Assembly: GCA_011037195.1 (NCBI GenBank)
Contig: JAAEAF010002399.1
Span: 62,001-126,000, forward strand
Length of the DNA: 64,000 nucleotides
Source: Triatoma infestans
Lineage: Eukaryota > Arthropoda > Insecta > Hemiptera > Reduviidae
Direction of reading: 5' to 3'
Shown here: piece by piece, positions 57,940 through 64,000 of the stretch
How positions within the stretch are numbered: the stretch's first letter is position 1
Layout of the letters: every line of letters starts with the position of its first letter
Made by a program: the position numbers and the translations under genes
Notes under the pieces: model-generated
The model's input: only the letters and a program-made list of their open reading frames with translations
The model's database searches: none
Told to the model about the DNA's origin: nothing

Positions 57940-58505
57940 GATCTATCGCTTTTAATTGAAACATTTTTCCGGAAAAGTTAGTTTTTTGGAGGGTTCTTGC
58001 GGAACAGTAATTTTAATCTTGCCTCTGAAGCACTACTTTAGTATATCGATATTAGTACATATGTCGTACATCTACATGATGCGTTATGAGCATTGCTTGA
58101 ATACTAAATTTGAGGGAAATAAGTTTAACAAAAGCTGTTTAACAAATAGTTTTTGGGTTAGCTTGAAAACGGCTATAACAGGTATCTTTAAATTTGGAAT
58201 GCCAACTGCACATACATAAATGTGTCACTTTCCTTTGAAAAATTTATCCGGAAAAATTTATTTTAAGGGGTTTATGACATATCATTCCGAATGTTACTTG
58301 CTTTGTTCAAAGTTATTGGCGCCAGCTTCTGGACCATAATGTAAATAGACTCAAGTCCACTACTTGTCATGGAGGCTATCCCTATCATCTCTATTATTTA
58401 TGTTAGAGCAATTGAATACAAATTTGTAACATTAAAAGAAAATTTGATAATTTCAAAAAATTATAATAATTGCTAAGAGGAAGTTGTAGGAGAGTGTTTC
58501 ACACA
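57940..58505 (+). mobile_element. HINE-like copy, 5'-truncated (second subfamily)
   Basis: AATTGAAACATTTTTCCGGA, GCGGAACAGTAATTTTAATC, AGCTTCTGGACCATAATGTA, then right end GAGGAAGTTGTAGGAGAGTG followed by TTTCACACATGA and a long T-run. Confidence 0.75.
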
Positions 58506-58837
58506 TGATTTTTTTTTTTTTTTTTTTACTTTTTAGGATAGACTGGATATATTCTACCATTTTAAATTAGATAATGGCAGAACTTACGTAGCAATTGATA
58601 TGTTAAAAATACAAATATATATTTAAAAAATAACTCTGTATCCGTTCAATACAGATGAAATTCAGTATAGTTCTCCCTACATCCTAACGGAAAGTAGGGA
58701 TTTTTTTTGTTCCGCTGGCCAAATTTTCTTTCCATGTATTTTGGAAAAGCTAAAGGTTTTTAAATCTACAAAATTTGGATAGAATCCAAATACTTACACG
58801 CAAATTTTAAATGAAATAATAAATTAGAAGTAATTAT

Positions 58838-59005
58838 TACTTCCTCTTATTGCTGAAAGAGAAATTATAGTGATTGATTATGCCAATTTTCGAAAATGAG
58901 TTTTAACCGGAAATACATGTTTTGAGATCCCCTGAGTCTGCAAAAATGGTCTATAGAAATTGGTCTGATAGTAAATTTAGTGGACTTGGAGGGTCAGCAA
59001 AAGGT
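58838..59005 (+). repeat. HINE-like left-end fragment
   Basis: TTACTTCCTCTTATTGCTGA then AAGAGAAATTATAGTG is the left palindrome; AACCGGAAATACATGTTTTG and GAGATCCCCTGAGTCTGC follow. It breaks off before the (GT)n position. Confidence 0.7.
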
Positions 59006-60966
59006 AGAAACAGTAAATCGCACATTTAATGTTCATTTAAAACTGTGAGAATATTCGGAATTTTATCTAATCTGCATGCTTTTTTATATTAATTCTGACC
59101 AGTTTGGGGTGTTCCTCCACCGTCAGAGTTTGATTCAAATTTCTGTAGAGAGAGTTGGCTGCAAGTTAGAGTTTTTGTCAAATATTACATTGACTGGACA
59201 ATTGGACTGGAAACTAGAAAATCTAAATATCTCCTTTGGTTTTATGAAAAATAAATAAAATAAAAAAATCGATTGCAATTTTTTTTTATTTTAAATTTAA
59301 TGGCTTTTGCACTTAAGGCCATAGCCAGGCATTTCTCTTTCTTATAATTAATAAGTACTAACGCAACTTAACCATCATCCATCTGGCCTAAACTTTTATT
59401 TTACAGTCCTTGATAATTGGATTAAATGCTGGAAGACTTCTCTGTTTGACCTTGAATAATGATATTCCCTTTAGCAGAAAGGGTGTCAATTATCTATACT
59501 AATTTGGTAAACAAAGATGATCTCTGTTGGAGGTGTATTTTGGACACGTCATAAATCTATAGTCTACACTCTCATTTACTTCGTACATTGAACATAAAGG
59601 AGAAGATACTCTGCCTATTTTGTGGAGATATTCCTTCCATAAGCCGTTTTAGTTCTCAGACTACATATTATTCTAAAAATTATACTTTTCTCCGTATTTC
59701 GTTTGAGAATATAGTGGAATATAGCTGCTTATAGTGGTTGCCATAGCAATTGTATACATACATTTTAAGTAGTCATTTGTTCGAATTGTCATAATTACTA
59801 ACAATTTTCTTTTGAAAAGATTCGAAACATCTTAATTATGGTTGTTACAATAGAAACCATATTGTCCGTTTTTAACATATGTTTAAGTGTCAACTTCATT
59901 ACTGGTAATTTTGTTAATAATATAAATATATATTCTTTGTTTCCATACTTCATTTACCCATATTTGGCGTCATATTCTTTGTTTTATGAAATAATTAATT
60001 ACATTTTTTTCAATTACAGTATTTCAGTTAACTTTTTAAAGCTGATAAAAAAGTAGCTATCAACTGACAGTAAAGTAAAATATTATTTCTACTGCAATTA
60101 TTGAATTATATTGCACCAAAAAATTTGTTTTCAAGTGTTGGATAGCCTGTACTTTCGGATTCATCAGATTGTACTATTTTATGGTACAAGTTGTTAAGTT
60201 CATGCCTTGTTTTGTCTTTCAAAAACATATCTAATGTTATCTTAATATTGAGTCCTTTAGGAATATATAATTTTTTCTTAATGCACAGTATTTTGAACAT
60301 TGCAAAAAGTAAATGTACAATATATTCTGCAGTTGCAAGGCCGTATGAACTGCTTTATTGTTAAAAAAAAATAATATAATTCTTCTTATTAACAGAAAAT
60401 TTCACAACATATTTCCTGTAAAGGCAGATCATTTTGAACTGGTATGTTGCAATAATATAATTAGCTAAGGCTCAATTCTTAACATTGGGTTATTATAGAA
60501 ACGGCTGAATGTAGAATACGAAATAGTTTCTCCAGACCTTAAGCTGTAAGGTCGCCAACGTTTCTAGAGCTAATTTTATGCGATTCTAAGCACTACAGGT
60601 TGATTACTTAGGAGCAGCCCGTGTTTCTTAATAATTCCACCATCTGGGATGATCAGTTATTATTTTTTGTTGTGACAATAGCACTTTCATTATGTATGGC
60701 TAATAATTTTTAGAGCATCTCTAAGGTAACCTTGATCGCCCATAATACTTAATCGTTTCAGCCAGCCCAAGGCTACTTTTAACACATCATGTGCCATTGA
60801 ATATCATTAATATAAAAGTTAAAAAATCCAGCCTACGATTTTGCGACCTTCCTAAAAGTTAAAATATATTATAAATACAATTATAATTAATTAGTATCAT
60901 TGAACTAGCATCAGTATTGTTGAACTTAAATAATATTTAGCTCCTCTTTATGCCACAAAAATTTGC
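59006..60966. other. 2 kb without recognisable gene or repeat
   Basis: AT-rich sequence. The frames at 59076-59258, 59838-60056 and 60106-60300 have no coding or splice support. Confidence 0.45.
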
Positions 60967-61610
60967 GGTGAAAGACTCACTCACGACTTCTCACGCCTTT
61001 GAAGACAGACTCACGACTTTCTCTCACTCCTGTTAGTACAATTATATATAAAACGACAAATTTTAAACGCCACACATTCTGTACAACTGTCTAAAATCAA
61101 TTTTTGTTCGAATAATATTTTAAATAACATTGATAGGTTCTATCTGTGCGGTTAGCATTACGAGTTTAAAGAAAATCGTTAAAGACGTCGAGAAAATGCT
61201 CTTCTGTAAAGTCGCACTTCCTGTTATTTTCTTCACATTTGGAATTCTAGCAATGCTTTCTATGTATATTAATATTATATAAGTAGTAGAACCAATATAT
61301 TGCATTAAAGTGGTACTTTAGAGGGAAGCATAATCTTACTGTTCCCCCAGAACCCCCCAATCAATTTTCCTTGGAAAATGTTCCAAATAAAAGTAATAGT
61401 GATTCATGTGTGTAGATACTATGCGCTGTTTAAAGAAGATCGGTGGAGATGTTTGCGAGAAAAATCGCAAAAAACTGAGAACACCAATCAGTAAAGTCGC
61501 ACTTCCCATTGATGGATTTTGCCCCAAACTTTCGTCTCAGATGCGAAGGTAGTACCTAGATGCAATAACAGTTTGAACATCCCGCGATGTTTATATTTAT
61601 AGTCAGGGGT
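60967..61610 (-). mobile_element. HINE-like copy, reversed (second subfamily)
   Basis: The right end is partly duplicated: AGACTCACTCACGACTTCTC and, 40 bp on, AGACTCACGACTTTCTCTCA. Internal blocks include AAAGTCGCACTTCCTG, AATCAATTTTCCTTGGAAAA and TAAAGTCGCACTTCCCATTG. The left terminus is missing. Confidence 0.7.
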
Positions 61611-62195
61611 GGGTTGCTGAATTTGGATTGTAGATCCCAGACTGTGTGCGTTGTGTAACATAGAGAAAAAAGTATCAAGATTATTTATCATTACACTCGG
61701 CAATGGCCCCCGTTCTGCAGGAATTCCGTTTTTTGGGATCGAATTTTCTGTGCAAAGAAGATGTGATTAAATTTTTAAACAGAAAAAATTGGACAATTTT
61801 GTATTATCACCTAGAAGCTAACAATTATCTACAACTACTATTACACGAATTTGACTATGAATATCTGTTTGACCGGTTTATTTTGTTTATTTATTACTTT
61901 TATTTCAGTACATTTAAGCTTATTAGACTAATGTTAAGATTTTTTTATAATTTAAAATAGCAGCGGCATTCTAATTTCGTTTTGTTCATATATGGAGGTT
62001 TTTTTTTTTTAGTATTGTCTCTTTTTGTAAACATTTCACATTTGTATATTTACTGTACACTAGATGCAATCAACTCTAGCTGACGGACGTAGTCCATGCT
62101 CTTGTGTTCAGGAGATTCTATTATTTCTTCTAAATATGAAATTATTGTTGAATATTAGCGTTATTATTACTACTGTTATTATCAGAGATATTTTC
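61611..62195. other. No gene recognised
   Basis: AT-rich. The 85-codon frame at 61703-61960 has a start codon but hydrophobic, low-complexity content typical of AT-rich noise. Confidence 0.4.
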
Positions 62196-62367
62196 CGTGA
62201 TAGCATGCTTCATTTTGTAGCCATCGACCAGTTTCGGTACACTACAGTGATAAACTGATTTTGCTCTGTACAAGTCTGTATTATCGCACTGTTTTATTAA
62301 GACATCCTGCTGATGAGCGAACGCCTGAATCCGGCCAATGACCGCAAAATGAAGCAGGCTATCATGG
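62196..62367. repeat. imperfect inverted repeat, 37-bp arms
   Basis: 62196-62231 (CGTGATAGCATGCTTCATTT...) and the reverse complement of 62331-62367 (...TGATAGCCTGCTTCATTTTG...) match at roughly three of four positions, separated by 99 bp. Most differences are transitions. Confidence 0.6.
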
Positions 62368-62494
62368 AATGACTTGATGATTTCCAGCTCTGCGGATCCA
62401 ATAACAACAATATTTCTTTTTTCAAATCTCAGTAATAATATTGGATATAATGTAATAATGTATGGGACGACATGAAGCACATTATTATTTATTG

Positions 62495-63530
62495 TTCATT
62501 CAAAAATGTTCAGACAATATGGCATATGTTTAACACACCTGCTTTTTGGAGGACCATATAAATATTTCGATCCAATTGCAGGGTGGGCACACTAATGTGT
62601 AAGTCGTGGGGCAATATCCTAGTTGCCGAGAGGACTATGGGTACTAGACAACAGTGTCCACTTCCCACAAGTCTCTTTACTTCGAACCCAAGCTCTGCAT
62701 ACTTCCGGTTTTTTCGCCATTATTGTAGGAAGTTCTTGGTGTTGGAACCACACTGTCCACCAACATAACTGCCCTTCTCTCCTTGTTGTCAAGCAGAATA
62801 TTGGGTCGGCTGTGGTGGACAGTTCTATCGATGAGTACTTTCAGCTCGTAGTACAGTCACCAACCATTAGACTCCAGTACAGATTGAGACTCACACTCAA
62901 TCAAACCAACCTTTGGAGCATATTTCACGTGAATTATTTGGGCCAGTTGATTGTATCGGTAGTCAGACTGTGCCAACATTTCGCACGATTTTATTAAATG
63001 CTGGATGTTTCCGACTACTGGGACGCAGTCTACATCTATTATCCAGCATGGCTGGCACCTTAATTATGTATCTCTGATATCTCCGATGCGGACCATTTTG
63101 TCTGTATAGCTGTCATGAGAACCTTTGTCTCGGCACAGGTGATATAGACGTTCGATGCATGTTTGTCAACAAATGACAGGCTCAAGTCGTGTAGGTATCG
63201 GCCATGCAGTAACATGCTCTTCCAGATTTCTATTTTGTTTGAGTCTCCTGTGGTAGATTCCGTACCCCCTTTCGCTGGTTCACGTTAGTTTTCTGGCATC
63301 AGATACGCCCACATACGCTTTTGTTTAACGGGGAATCTTCAGCGCCCTTATGGAAGTATTCTCGGGGTTTTCTAATTTAGAATGATATAAATCCTTGATA
63401 TCACTTAGACTTCTTCCTCCCTCAATAAGAAGAAGGATCAATCTGATACTGCTGGCATCATGGCTGTGGTGTTTGCAATGCTTTGTCATTGAAGTCCTCA
63501 CAGTACGCTGCAGCTTCTCCAAGTATGTGT
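62495..63530 (-). pseudogene. non-LTR retrotransposon C-terminus (probable restriction-like endonuclease type), decayed
   Basis: Across shifts, minus-strand frames give a recognisable C-terminal order. TSMTKHCKHH and IEGGRSLSDIKDLY resemble the 'EGGRGl.di' thumb segment. WKSMLLHGRYLHDLSL is followed by HLIKSCEMLAQSDYR, resembling '.Hii.gC..LA...Y..RHn'. LIDRTVHHSRPNILLDNKE follows, like the 'D.tv.hNRPDIvl.dk' core of an endonuclease, with the key Asp changed to Asn. Then comes the 'liDvavP' segment. VPIVLSATRILPHDLHISV and a terminal 'vLn.chIVr.FL' block close it. Stops and frameshifts make it inactive. The upstream RT lies beyond recognisable sequence. Confidence 0.7.
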
Positions 63531-63531
63531 T

Positions 63532-63533
63532 TA

Positions 63534-63571
<38 letters not shown>

Positions 63572-63582
63572 GTTATTATTTA
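63532..63582 (+). repeat. (TTA)n microsatellite
   Basis: About 14 TTA units, interrupted twice by TTG. It abuts the 3' tail of the SINE at 63585; a shorter TTATTATTATTAA occurs on the other side, so the SINE probably integrated in or beside the tract. Confidence 0.9.
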
Positions 63583-63584
63583 AT

Positions 63585-63808
63585 TTAAGGCGTGTCAACA
63601 TCTATGGTCATTGACGCCCAGAGCCTTATCAGTGCACTGCCGGCCTCCGGACAGTATTCTTTCGTTACAGCCAACACTGCCCATCACCGGACAGTGAGCT
63701 GAAGAGGCTCCTAAGAAGAAAAAATCTAAGGGCAGCATAGCTGAATCAGCTGGGTCATCCGCATGGGAGTCCATTGCGCTAACCACTGAGCTAATCCCTT
63801 CCCTTATT
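63585..63808 (-). mobile_element. SINE family 2 copy, full length, reversed
   Basis: From tail (TTTAAGGCGTGTCAACATC) through CGGCCTCCGGACAGTATTCT and GAGCTGAAGAGGCTCCTAAG to a tRNA-like head (minus-strand GGGATTAGCTCAGTGGTTAG near 63803). The 85-codon frame across it is an artefact. Confidence 0.85.
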
Positions 63809-63847
63809 ATTATTAATATTACTATACGAACGCCATTCGCTTTCGTA

Positions 63848-64000
63848 CTCATGGAACCTTAAAACAAGTATTTTCCTGAAAACTCAATTTTTAAATCATG
63901 ACACGATCGCAAAACTTCCACTTACAGCAAGCGGTATGAGAAAATAGAGTATATAGTGGGTAACAGTCACCCAAATACTTTTTTTTGCCGATTTTCTGAA
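63848..64000 (-). repeat. HINE-like left-end fragment, reversed, runs off the window
   Basis: CTCATGGAACCTTAAAACAA, CCTGAAAACTCAATTTTTAA and GACACGATCGCAAAACTTCC match the reversed left end. Confidence 0.6.

Noticed and set aside
62583..62997. Plus-strand 124-codon and 61-codon frames
   Set aside because: Antisense to the decayed LINE C-terminus, with no independent support.

Overview
The window is eukaryotic and strongly AT-rich (roughly two thirds A+T by eye). It has long introns with GT...AG splice sites, tRNA-derived SINEs, non-LTR retrotransposon and Tc1/mariner remnants, and many copies of a short non-coding transposon. The mix suggests an arthropod, probably an insect and possibly a hemipteran; that placement is inference from repeat character, not from a recognised gene.

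Host genes: four exons on the + strand (16293-16552, 19942-20225, 26755-26914, 28362-28521) join with exact phase agreement (2/2, 1/1, 2/2). They give the N-terminal 288 residues of a protein I do not recognise. It has an acidic run, a small cysteine-rich patch, a Ser/Asp plus proline-rich linker and a basic stretch. The last exon ends in phase 0 and the gene must continue beyond the window. A second initiating exon (48861-48947, 29 codons) also ends in phase 0. It may be an alternative first exon of the same gene or the first exon of another. No complete gene lies in the window.

Repeats: the dominant component is one family of roughly 0.6-1 kb non-coding elements, about 37 copies and fragments in both orientations, densest from 40 to 58 kb. 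Copies share a palindromic left end, a fixed internal (GT)n or (CA)n tract, one or more internal units of about 285 bp, and a right end with a GTGTGA...TCACAC hairpin followed by a T-run. These traits resemble HINE/DINE-1 (non-autonomous Helentron) elements, and I call the family 'HINE-like' as a working label. Also present are three tRNA-derived SINE families, an inverted SINE pair (30.3-31.1 kb), a probable solo LTR nested in a HINE-like copy (54677-55002), and decayed coding remnants: an RT/RNase H LINE (22.8-23.9 kb), a second RNase H remnant (12.2-12.8 kb), a LINE C-terminus whose motifs suggest a restriction-like endonuclease (62.5-63.5 kb), and Tc1/mariner transposases (9.4, 25.1 and 40.9 kb).

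Layout: 1-16 kb is intergenic or upstream, with HINE-like fragments, SINEs and a 310-bp direct repeat (4.9 and 7.8 kb). 16.3-28.5 kb holds the gene's 5' exons and repeat-filled introns. 28.5-48.8 kb is repeat-rich, probably the next intron. 48.9 kb holds the isolated initiating exon. 49-64 kb is its presumed first intron, packed with nested repeats.
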